NCBI GenBank assembly: GCA_036852015.1
Contig: JAANDG010000332.1
Coordinates: forward strand, 62,001 to 126,000
Direction: 5' to 3'
DNA: 64,000 nucleotides
Source: Pelodera strongyloides
Taxonomy: Eukaryota > Nematoda > Chromadorea > Rhabditida > Rhabditidae
Part shown: positions 34,698 to 46,100 of the stretch, one piece after another
How the letters are laid out: every line of letters begins with the position of its first letter
Numbering within the stretch: position 1 is the stretch's first letter
Position numbers and translations under genes: made by a program
The notes under the pieces: generated by a model
The model's input: only the letters and a program-made list of their open reading frames with translations
The model's database searches: none
Told to the model about the DNA's origin: nothing

Positions 34698-37600
34698 GAC
34701 AAGAGGCCGGTATACGATTTCTGCCCTTGAAGATGCGGTTAAAGCAGTTCTGAAACGTATGTTTTAGTTTTTATTTATATTAATACTCTCCTCTTGCTCT
34801 GCCATCCTTTTTTCAACTAAGACAATGATATACTCAGGTTGCAGATGCAGTTACCATTTTCATATATTGTATGTTTTAGATGGAATGACCCCATATGCGG
34901 CTTCGAGTTATTTCAAAATCCCACGTTCTACCATACAACGACGTGTCACGTGAGTTTTTCTCCAATAATCCAATGTATTACTTTAATTGTTATTTCTCAT
35001 TCTTATATTGTTGTTTAATGTTTTCTTTGCATGTAATTTGTAACATTATTGTACCAGCCGTTCGAAGAGCCCTACGGGCTCTTCTCCGACTGGAGGAATC
35101 GGCCTTCGGCCGATTGTTTCCCTATTTAAAAAAGAATTGCTACAATGCAAAAAGTTAACTCTCGGCTCTTTCTCCTCCCACACATTCACGCATCTCTGAT
35201 TGTTGAAACGTATTATAATCAGTTTGGATCTCCACTCGACTAATGCTACCATGCAAATTTGCCATTGACGGTGTTGTATGTTGGGCAGAGGATTATCCTT
35301 GTGATAAGCTAGCATAGTTCAACAGGTAGAGCGTTGGACTATGAATCGAGAGGTTGTGCGCTGCTGTGGGTTCGAATCTCGCCAGCGGCAAAGATTTTGT
35401 ATGCTATGCTCTATGCCAATAGAAAATTTTCTTTATGAACAGGTTTCGTTATGTTCACACAAACAAAAAAGTAAACTCTTCTCCTTTATATAATAAGATG
35501 TTTTTCTAGGATAGCACGACGCGAGATGCAGCGAAAGAAGACATTCGTTGTAAAACATAATAAACCGGGCAGTGGACGCCAGAATTCGGTGGATGCACGT
35601 TACCCACATTACCGAGGAGTTGGGGTTAGTCGTTCCACATCTTTTTGACTTTGGAATTGTGGATTTTGTGTTGTATCTTATTTGTTGTATGGTTGTATAC
35701 AACTATGTAAGCTCACTGCTACGCAAAATAACGTGGTACACTCATTCACAGACGTCTGAGACGTCGCATACATAAAATACGTTGGGCGATTGGCCTCGAC
35801 CTGATCACTTGTATTTACTGTGCGAAATTGCTATTTTGCAGTATTCGTTTTTCTTTTACGGTTACGGTAAACTGTACTGTATAATATTGTTTAATTGCTA
35901 ATGCAGTATAACATCCGGTTTTTGAAACTTAATTTGGACGCTGTGTTCCCATGTATATATCGCATGCAAATAACTGCGCGATTTTTGGTTTAAGCATATT
36001 GATTTGCTTACAACCGTTGTTCAACTTCAAAAACCGGGCGTTATATCGCTTTAAAGCCACGAGCTGGTTATTTTCAGCGTCGCTCGGAGCCAGGATCTGC
36101 TCCCGCAGTTGTGTACAGTGAATTGCGTCGAACATCATTGTTAGATCCGTTGCCGACTCACAAGGAATTGACAAGCGGAGAACATGGTTATCATGTAGGG
36201 GTATATCTTAAAGTGCTGTAACATTTTGTACCTATCCCCCTACCAGCTCTTTCAAACATCCGTTTATTCAAGTTACAGTATGCTGAGTTTAAGAATAACA
36301 GGAATTTCTTGGGTTGAGCGGACTTTCTTCAGAATAGCAGCGGCGTTGACTGATATTATTTAAGGTGCATAAACTGATCTACACATAAACTATGAATGCA
36401 ATGAACTATCGAAGCGTAGTGCCGCTTGTAACACCTAATGCTTGCTCTAAGGTCTTTACAACACAAACACATGTACTAATGCCCGATTTATCGTGCAACT
36501 GGACTGGGACGTTGTAAATTTGTAACTGACAAAGTGAGTGAAATGAATTCATTGTGTATATTTTAATTGGAGACAGGAGACTAGTATGACTATCCACCCA
36601 GTGTTTTTCAAAGTATCGAACTAATTCAGATAAACAACGTTTGTCTTGATGAGGCTGAGGAATTCGAAGAAGAATTGCTTGTCGAAGGCGGACCCATTTA
36701 CCAGGAAGAGGGAATGGGCGAAGGCGACGAACAGATGGTATTCCTTATTTCGTTAATATTCTGATTAGTTATAAGTGTGATTTTGGATCATTTACCTGTC
36801 GATCGATATCGAAATTTGGCTTCCCGAGCTCAAGTTCTCCGGTTCTCCGATGCTAGTTAATCGGCTGAAGTATATTTTTTTAATACACCAAAAAGTGTGC
36901 ATTAGTGCATTTGCAAAATTTGCAATGTTGTGCAAAAGGTTTGAATTTTTTATATGAAAACTTAGCGATGTTTCACGCTGATGTTTTACGTTCAATAGTC
37001 ATTAGGGGTCAGTTATTTTGCAATTATTTACAAAAAACTGTGCACTGTTTGGTCATATGCTCATAAGAGAGATACTATTTTTCCTGTCGCTATTCGCATC
37101 CATATCCCCATCACTTTTCATTTCAGTACTATTATGAGTCTTCACGACCAGCGTCGACGTCATCAGCGGTGCTAGTGGGAGCAAAGGATGAAATTATTGA
37201 AAACTCATATCATGAAGCTGAACCTGAAGAGATTAATGTCGTCAATGAATGTGAGGTGTGTTTTCCTGTTTTCTACACTTTGGGTATTCATTAATTCTTT
37301 TGATTTATTCGATGTTTATGATATGTGTAACTATCTGTGAACCGCGAACCATTGTATCACCCACAGTAAAAAGGTAAGGCCAGACCAATATTCAGCGCTG
37401 CGTTTTGGAATACAACAATGCCCATTTCTAGGTTTTGCTTTTCAATTAGTTATACGCTACCTGGTGAAGGGTCAAGGATAACGATTGAGGACTATTCTTA
37501 TAGTTACCGCCCGGTTCAGAAATCGAGCCGGCGAGCGGTAAAGCCGGCGCTGCGCGCCCACAACTGGCCTGTGGTCGGTTTCACAAAAAATTAACGCTGG

Positions 37601-39557
37601 GGTAGGTTACAGGCGTCTCCTGTTTAGCGTGCTCTCTCAGCATTCTCTCGCTACCTGTCAAAGACAGAGAAAGCCCGAGAAAGCACGCTAAAGGGAGACG
37701 CCTGTATCCTACCCCAGCGTTAATGTTTTGTGAATAAGGCCTCAGTACGCCACATAATGTATATTTTTTGTAGATTACAACTGCTGGCTGTTCATCTGAG
37801 TATTTGAATGAACATCTCGACTATATTGAAGTGGGTGAAGATGAATATTATGCAGAAGAGCACACATCGAGCAATATGGAGTACGCGTGAGTTTCTTTGT
37901 AAACGCACACGTTCATTTTGCAGAATACTGTTTATTTCTGACATAGAATGACGGAAAATTTGTGTTTGATGAGATGTGGGAATACAATTTTCCGGTGTAC
38001 GAATCGAATCACAGACCGTGGTGCAGTAATACGCTTTCCTAAACTACCAGAATGTTTGTATATCAAAGAAAACATGTCTCGCTAAGTGCATTTTATTTGT
38101 ATGTATGCACAAATTGATCAACACGCCCTTATTAGTTTTCTTTACCTTTACCTTACCTTTTCTAGCGCATATGTTCGATGATGTCTTTGATGTTGAGTAT
38201 GAAAAACCTATGTGACTTGGCGTGAAGACTTGTCTATTTTAGGTCCAAGGAGTGTTCCTCGCTAAATAATGTCCACTCAACTGCATCAGAACCTCATGCG
38301 AATATGAGCCCAAAGTTGATTCCAACTCCTTCAAAGGGGAAGGTCTATAGGGTAAGCTAATTTCTCTGTATTTGTATGTCCATACACTGTATACGTTGTA
38401 CTTATACAATATACATCTATCTCCCAGAGGGCGAATGTGTACGGTGTAAATAGCTATTTTGTGCACTTACCATTATGTCTGCATGATCTCCGAAACTGTT
38501 TTATATTTGATTGAATAATTTCGATAATATATCCATATCCCTTCTCTGGGAACTGCCGCCACTCTAAGCAGCTAATCGGAGGCCATATTCACCACTAAAT
38601 TCCCCATGGGGAATTCCCCGTCTTTTTCTCTGCGTGTCTTACATTAGAATGCTATTTTCTGTTCCCAGGGAATATTTCCCCGAGGGAATGGGAGTGATGA
38701 ATCAGAGGCCATATTCACCACTCAATTCCCTATGGGGAATTCCCCGTCATTTTCTCTGCGTCTCTCACATTAGAATGCTATTTTCTGTCCCCAGGGACTA
38801 TTTCCCCGAGGGAATCGTAGTGGCGAATATGGCCTCGGGTGAATATGGCCTCTGATCCCCAGATGCTTTATTCACCACTACGATTCCGCTGGGGAAATGT
38901 CTCTGGTGGCGGAAAATAGGGTTCTCACTTAGAGCCGCAAGTAAAAATACAGAATAGATAGGGGGGATTGAGTGGTGAATTAATAATAAGGTTTATTGAT
39001 TACAAGCAAAGTACATAATCAAAAGGCAACCCTAAGACAGCAATGCGTATAAAAACATGCCATACTGACAAGGGGCCCTACTGTATGTTCATATTTCTAG
39101 TAACAAGTAAGCAAATAAATACTACAATAAAATAAATATATTGCATAAGTAAGTTTCAGAAGTTAATCATCAGCCAAACTTCTTATTGAGCGATTCAATT
39201 AATGCAGGCTGTTCTTCCTTCCAATTTCTATTAAAGGCCTGCATAATTGGTGAAGATGGTTTTGATGTGCTCTATTTACGAACGACATTTATTCCTTGAG
39301 TTCATATTTATCCGTTTCAGATTCTGCGAGTGATTGGCCCTCCTCCGGCACAAGATCCGCACAGTCGCTACCTGATCACACATCCGGAAGAGCTACAGAT
39401 TCACTCGGCAAATGTTGAAGATGAAACTTCACATTGGGACGTTGTCCATGACAATGACTTGCAAATAGACGACGAGGTTATTGTAGAACAAGATGAGACG
39501 GAATTAGATCATTTAGAAACTTATCATGAAAGTATGGGTAGTATTGATGTTGAGTAG
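34698..39557 (+). CDS. Pipsqueak (psq) HTH-domain protein with acidic tail (5' end missing)
   Basis: Nine exons, all phase-consistent: 34698-34756, 34880-34949, 35510-35624, 36078-36194, 36630-36737, 37127-37255, 37774-37886, 38243-38351, 39321-39557. The first two encode a psq-type helix-turn-helix: GRYTISALEDAVKAVLKHG then MTPYAASSYFKIPRSTIQRR, matching the family pattern of an acidic first helix, an AA..Y.IP..T recognition helix and a basic end. The next exon is basic (ARREMQRKKTF). The remaining roughly 260 residues are strongly acidic and tyrosine-rich (EAEEFEEELLVEGG, EVGEDEYYAEE, DDEVIVEQDETELDHLE). psq proteins bind DNA in the nucleus; LCOR-like co-repressors and nematode mbr-1-type factors carry this domain. 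The exon at 34698 starts with one carried base (previous exon in phase 2), so coding sequence must lie upstream. I could not place it; a candidate ATG at 33756 has no good donor. Confidence 0.8.
35054..35500 (+). mobile_element. Repeat with two perfect hairpins and a tRNA-like region, copy 2
   Basis: It has the same two hairpins (GAAGAGCCC-TAC-GGGCTCTTC, AATCGGCC-TTC-GGCCGATT), then box A TAGTTCAACAGG (35315-35326), box B GGTTCGAATC (35369-35378) and the end CTTCTCCTTTATATAATAAGAT. Its 3' end abuts the polypyrimidine tract and acceptor (35501-35509) of psq exon 3, which leaves about ten bases between element and exon. Confidence 0.8.
35903..36057. repeat. Foldback MITE, GATATAACG subtype
   Basis: AGTATAACATCCGGTTTTTG at the left pairs with CAAAAACCGGGCGTTATATC at the right, and the centre carries ATGCAAATAACTGCGCGA. 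Relatives are near 20.45, 52.57, 55.97, 56.80, 58.25 and 59.5 kb. It lies in an intron of the psq gene. Confidence 0.65.
37569..37743. repeat. Foldback element with TTCACAAAA...GGCCTC ends
   Basis: TTCACAAAAAATTAACGCTG, GGGTAGG and ACAGGCGTCTCC at the left are mirrored by GGAGACGCCTGT, CCTACCCC and AGCGTTAATGTTTTGTGAA at the right, ending AAGGCCTC. It lies in a psq-gene intron. The outer end resembles the GAGGCC family. Confidence 0.75.
38579..38852. repeat. Two tandem GAGGCCATATTCACC foldback units
   Basis: GAGGCCATATTCACCACT, AATTCCCC and GGGGAATTCCCCGTC occur at 38579 and again at 38703. Each unit continues TCTCTGCGT, CATTAGAATGCTATTTTCTG and CCCCGAGGGAAT. The block closes with GTGAATATGGCCTC. 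A diverged third piece (TTCACCACTACGATTCCG) follows at about 38.87 kb. Confidence 0.75.
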
Positions 39558-40133
39558 GAATTTATTGCGCTTTTTGTGAATGTACAAAAATGTTATTGAT
39601 TGATTTGAGTTTATGTAGGTTTTCTCATTGGCGTTGGTCCAAAAGGTCCGTAGGTAGAGTAATTGTTGTATGTTTTTCGATATTAACTGGTTTGTTGAAC
39701 AGACTAGATTAGGTGTGTTTGCCCAGACTCATGTTTGAGATACACATTTTAGATTTCAAGCCTGAGTATATCTAGGTATGATTAGTGCAAGTAGATGTAC
39801 ACAATTTGACTTGGAATTTCAGCCCTTGTCCTTCAAATAGTTCTCAGCTTTAGTTGCTTGAAACGAAACATGATTTATGTTTCCTAGTTAACTATGCGAA
39901 TATTTTATTTCGTTCACAGCCAGTCAAATAAATAACTGCCTTTCATAAAAAGTGTTCTTTGCTTTTTGGTTAATAAAATGTTTTACTTTATATGACTCCT
40001 CTTCTGCTGTAAATTGACGTGTTAAAGCTCCAAAAATATATCACCATTTATTTCTATTTATTTTCCCCGAAGACTGAAGTGTAGTCCCTAAATGTTACTG
40101 TATCCAGTGGCTTTGCTGACGCCTTGTGGAATC
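39558..40133. other. 3' flank of the psq gene
   Basis: AT-rich sequence without exons. AATAAA-type poly(A) signals occur near 39.93 kb (GTCAAATAAATAAC) and 39.97 kb (TTAATAAAATG). Confidence 0.5.
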
Positions 40134-43100
40134 TTTTCTGGTACAAAAACACTGAGCTGAGATTTTGAACTCGTTTTTTACTCGTTCAGCATCTTGCCAC
40201 AGGGTTTTCTGGTACAAAACACTGAGCTGAGATTTTGAACTCGTTTTTTACTCCTTCAGCATCTTGCCACATGGTTTTCTGGTACAAAAACACTGAGCTG
40301 AGATTTTGAACTCGTTCAGCATCTTGCCACAGGGTTTTCTGGTACAAAAACTAAAACACTGAGCTGAGATTTTGAACTCGTTTTTTACTCGTTCAGCATC
40401 TTGCCACAGGGTTTTCTGGTACAAAAACACTGAGCTGAGATTTTGAACTAGTTTTTTACTCGTTCAGCATCTTGCCACAGGGTTTTCTGGTACAAAAACA
40501 CTGAGCTGAGATTTTGAACTCGTTTTTTACTCGTTCACATCTTGCCACAGGGTTTTGCAAAAACACTGAGCTTTTTCTGGTACAAAAACACTGAGCTGAG
40601 ATTTTGAACTAGTTTTTTACTCGTTCAGCATCTTGCCACAGGGTTTTCTGGTACAAAAACACTGAGCTGAGATTTTGAACTCGTTTTTTGCTCGTTCAGC
40701 ATCTTGCCACAGGGTTTTCTGGTACAAAAACACTGAGCTGAGATTTTGAACTCGTTTTTTGCTCGTTCAGCATCTTGCCACAGGGTTTTTCTGGTACAAA
40801 AAACACTGAGCTGAGATTTTGAACTCGTTTTTTACTCCCGTTCAGCATCTTGCCACAGGGTTTTCTGGTACAAAAACACTGAGCTGAGATTTTGAACTCG
40901 TTTTTTACTCGTTCAGCATCTTGCCACAGGGTTTTCTGGTACAAAAACACTGAGCTGAGATTTTGAACTCGTTTTTACTCGTTCAGCATCTTGCCACAGG
41001 GTTTTCTGGTACAAAAACCCTGAGCTGAGATTTTGAACTCGTTTTTGAACTCGTTCAGCATCTTGCCACAGGGTTTTCTGGTACAAAAACACTGAGTGAG
41101 ATTTTGAACTCGTTTTTTGCTCGTTCAGCATCTTGCCACAGGGTTTTCTGGTACAAAAACACTGAGCTGAGATTTTGAACTCGTTTTTTTTGCTCGTTCA
41201 GCATCTTGCCACAGGGTTTTCTGGTACAAAAACACTGAGCTGAGATTTTTGAACTCGTTTTTACTCGTTCAGCATCTTGCCACAGGTTTTTCTGGTACAA
41301 AACACTGTTCTGAGATTTTGAACTCGTTTTTTACTCGTTCAGCATCTTGCCACAGGGGTTTTCTGGTACAAAAACACTGAGCTGAGATTTTGAACTCGTT
41401 TTTGAACTCGTTCAGCATCTTGCCACAGGGTTTTCTGGTACAAAACACTGAGCTGAGATTTTGAACTCGTTTTTGAACTCGTTCAGCATCTTGCCACAGG
41501 GTTTTCTGGTACAAAAACACTGAGCTGAGATTTTGAACTCGTTTTTTACTCGTTCAGCATCTTGCCACAGGGTTTTCTGGTACAAAAACACTGAGCTGAG
41601 ATTTTGAACTCGTTTTGAACTCGTTCAGCATCTTGCCACAGGGTTTTCTGGTACAAAAACACTGAGCTGAGATTTTGAACTCGTTTTTTACTCGTTCAGC
41701 ATCTTGCCACAGGGTTTTCTGGTACAAAAACACTGAGCTGAGATTTTGAACTCGTTTTTTACTCGTTCAGCATCTTGCCACAGGGTTTTCTGGTACAAAA
41801 ACACTGAGCTGAGATTTTGAACTCGTTCAGCATCTTGCCACAGGGTTTTCTGGTACAAAAACACTGAGCTGAGATTTTGAACTCGTTTTTTACTCGTTCA
41901 GCATCTTGCCACAGGGTTTTCTGGTACAAAAACACTGAGCTGAGATTTTGAACTCGTTTTTTAACTCGTTCAGCATTTGCCACAGGGTTTTCTGGTACAA
42001 AAACAGTGAGCTGAGATTTGAACTCGTTTTTTACTCGTTCAGCATCTTGCCACAGGGTTTTCTGGTACAAAACCCCTGAGCTGAGATTTTGAACTCGTTT
42101 TTTACTCGTTCAGCATCTTGCCACAGGGTTTTCTGGTACAAAAACACTGAGCTGAGATTTTGAACTCGTTTTTTTCTCGTTCAGCATCTTGCCACAGGGT
42201 TTTCTGGTACAAAAACACTGAGCTGAGATTTTGAACTCGTTTTTACTCGTTCAGCATCTTGCCACAGGGTTTTCTGGTACAAAAACACTGAGCTGAGATT
42301 TTGAACTCGTTTTTTACTCGTTCAGCATCTTGCCACAGGGTTTTCTGGTACAAAAACACTGAGTTGAGATTTTGAACTCGTTTTTTACTCGTTCAGCATC
42401 TTGCCACAGGGTTTTCTGGTACAAAAACACTGAGCTGAGATTTTGAACTCGTTTTTTACTCGTTCAGCATCTTGCCACAGGGTTTTCTGGTACAAAAACA
42501 CCTGAGCTGAGATTTTGAACTCGTTTTTTACTCGTTCAGCATCTTGCCACAGGGTTTTCTGGTACAAAAACACTGAGCTGAGATTTTGAACTCGTTTTTT
42601 ACTCGTTCAGCATCTTGCCACAGGGTTTTCTGGTACAAAAACACTGAGTGAGCTGAGATTTTGAACTCGTTTTTTACTCGTTCAGCATCTTGCCACAGGG
42701 TTTTCTGGTACAAAAACACTGAGCTGAGATTTTGAACTCGTTTTTGAACTCGTTCAGCATCTTGCCACAGGGTTTTCTGGTACAAAAACACTGACTGAGC
42801 TGAGATTTTGAACTCGTTTTTTACTCGTTCAGCATCTTGCCACAGGGTTTTCTGGTACAAAAAACACTGAGCTGAGATTTTGAACTCGTTTTTTACTCGT
42901 TCAGCATCTTGCCACAGGGTTTTCTGGTACAAAAACACTGAGCTGAGATTTTGAACTCGTTTTCTCGTTCAGCATCTTGCCACAGGGTTTTCTGGTACAA
43001 AAAACACTGAGCTGAGATTTTGAACTCGTTTTTTTACTCGTTCAGCATCTTGCCACAGGGTTTTCTGGTACAAAAACACTGAGCTGAGATTTTGAACTCG

Positions 43101-46100
43101 TTTTTTGAACTCGTTCAGCATCTTGCCACAGGGTTTTCTGGTACAAAAACACTGAGCTGAGATTTTGAACTCGTTTTTTAACTCGTTCAGCATCTTGCCA
43201 CAGGGTTTTCTGGTACAAAAACACTGAGCTGAGATTTTGAACTCGTTTTTTACTCGTTCAGCATCTTGCCACAGGGTTTTCTGGTACAAAAACACTGAGC
43301 TGAGATTTTGAACTCGTTTTTTACTCGTTCAGCATCTTGCCACAGGGTTTTCTGGTACAAAAACACTGAGCTGAGATTTTGAACTCGTTTTTTACTCGTT
43401 CAGCATCTTGCCACAGGGTTTTCTGGTACAAAAACACTGAGCTGAGATTTTGAACTCGTTTTTTACTCGTTCAGCATCTTGCCACAGGGTTTTCTGGTAC
43501 AAAAACACTGAGTGAGCTGAGATTTTGAACTCGTTTTTTACTCGTTCAGCATCTTGCCACAGGGTTTTCTGGTACAAAAACACTGAGCTGAGATTTTGAA
43601 CTCGTTTTTTGAACTCGTTCAGCATCTTGCCACAGGGTTTTCTGGTACAAAAACACTGAGCTGAGATTTTGAACTCGTTTTGACTCGTTCAGCATCTTGC
43701 CACAGGGTTTTCTGGTACAAAAACACTGAGCTGAGATTTTGAACTCGTTTTTTACTCGTTCAGCATCTTGCCACAGGGTTTTCTGGTACAAAAACACTGA
43801 GCTGAGATTTTGAACTCGTTTTTTGCTCGTTCAGCATCTTGCCACAGGGTTTTCTGGTACAAAAACACTGAGCTGAGATTTTGAACTCGTTTTTTACTCG
43901 TTCAGCATTTTGCCACAGGGTTTTGGTACAAAAACACTGAGCTGAGATTTTGAACTCGTTTTTTGACTCGTTCAGCATCTTGCCACAGGGTTTTTTTCTG
44001 GTACAAAAACACTGAGCTGAGATTTTGAACTCGTTTTTTACTCGTTCAGCATCTTGCCACAGGGTTTTCTGGTACAAAAACACTGAGCTGAGATTTTGAA
44101 CTCGTTTTGAACTCGTTCAGCATCTTGCCACAGGGTTTTCTGGTACAAAAACACTGAGCTGAGATTGTGAACTCGTTCAGCATCTTGCCACAGGGTTTTC
44201 TGGTACAAAAACACTGAGCTGAGATTTTGAACTAGTTTTTTACTCGTTCAGCATCTTGCCACAGGGTTTTCTGGTACAAAAACACTGAGCTGAGATTTTG
44301 AACTCGTTTTTTACTCGTTCAGCATCTTGCCACAGGGTTTTCTGGTACAAAAACACTGAGCTGAGATTTTGAACTCGTTTTTTACTCGTTCAGCATCTTG
44401 CCACAGGGTTTTCTGGTACAAAAACACTGAGCTGAGATTTTGAACTCGTTTTTTACTCGTTCAGCATCTTGCCACAGGGTTTTCTGGTACAAAAACACTG
44501 AGCTGAGATTTTGAACTCGTTTTGAACTCGTTCAGCATCTTGCCACAGGGTTTTCTGGTACAAAAACACTGAGCTGAGATTTTGAACTCGTTTTGAACTC
44601 GTTCAGCATCTTGCCACAGGGTTTTCTGGTACAAAAACACTGAGCTGAGATTTTGAACTCGTTTTTTACTCGTTCAGCATCTTGCCACAGGGTTTTCTGG
44701 TACAAAAACACTGAGCTGAGATTTTGAACTCGTTTTGAACTCGTTCAGCATCTTGCCACAGGGTTTTCTGGTACAAAAACTAAAACACTGAGCTGAGATT
44801 TTGAACTCGTTTTTTGCTCGTTCAGCATCTTGCCACAGGGTTTTCTGGTACAAAAACTAAAACACCGAGCTGAGATTTTGAACTCGTTTTTTACTCGTTC
44901 AGCATCTTGCCACAGGGTTTTCTGGTACAAAAACACTGAGTGAGCTGAGATATTGAACTCGTTTTGAACTCGTTCAGCATCTTGCCACAGGGTTTTCTGG
45001 TACAAAAACACTGAGCTGAGATTTTGAACTCGTTTTTTACTCGTTCAGCATCTTGCCACAGGGTTTTCTGGTACAAAAACACTGAGCTGAGATTTTGAAC
45101 TCGTTTTTTACTCGTTCAGCATCTTGCCACAGGGTTTTCTGGTACAAAAACACTGAGCTGAGATTTTGAACTCGTTTTGACTCGTTCAGCATCTTGCCAC
45201 AGGGTTTTCTGGTACAAAAACACTGAGCTGAGATTTTGAACTCGTTCAGCATCTTGCCACAGGGTTTTCTGGTACAAAAACACTGAGCTGAGATTTTGAA
45301 CTCGTTTTTTACTCGTTCAGCATCTTGCCACAGGGTTTTCTGGTACAAAAACACTGAGCTGAGATTTTGAACTCGTTTTTTACTCGTTCAGCATCTTGCC
45401 ACAGGGTTTTCTGGTACAAAAACACTGAGCTGAGATTTTGAACTCGTTTTGAACTCGTTCAGCATCTTGCCACAGGGTTTTCTGGTACAAAAACACTGAG
45501 CTGAGATTTTGAACTCGTTTTTTACTCGTTCAGCATCTTGCCACAGGGTTTTCTGGTACAAAAACACTGAGCTGAGATTTTGAACTCGTTTTGACTCGTT
45601 CAGCATCTTGCCACAGGGTTTTCTGTACAAAAACACTGAGGGTTCACATTGCCACAGGTTTTCTGGTACAAAAACACTGAGCTGAGATTTTGAACTCGTT
45701 TTGAACTCGTTCAGCATCTTGCCACAGGGTTTTCTGGTACAAAAACACTGAGCTGAGATTTTGAACTCGTTTTTACTCGTTCAGCATCTTGCCACAGGGT
45801 TTTCTGGTACAAAAACACTGAGCTGAGATTTTGAACTCGTTTTTTACTCGTTCAGCATCTTGCCACAGGGTTTTTCTGGTACAAAACACCTGAGCTGAGA
45901 TTTTGAACTCGTTCAGCATTGCCACAGGTTTTTCTGGTACAAAACACTGAGCTGAATTTTGATTTTGACTCGTTTTTACTCGTTCGGCATCTTGCCACAG
46001 GGTTTTCTGGTACAAAAACACTGAGCTGAGATTTTGAACTCGTTTTTACTCGTTCAGCATCTTGCCACAGGGTTTTTCTGGTACAAAACACAATGAGCTG

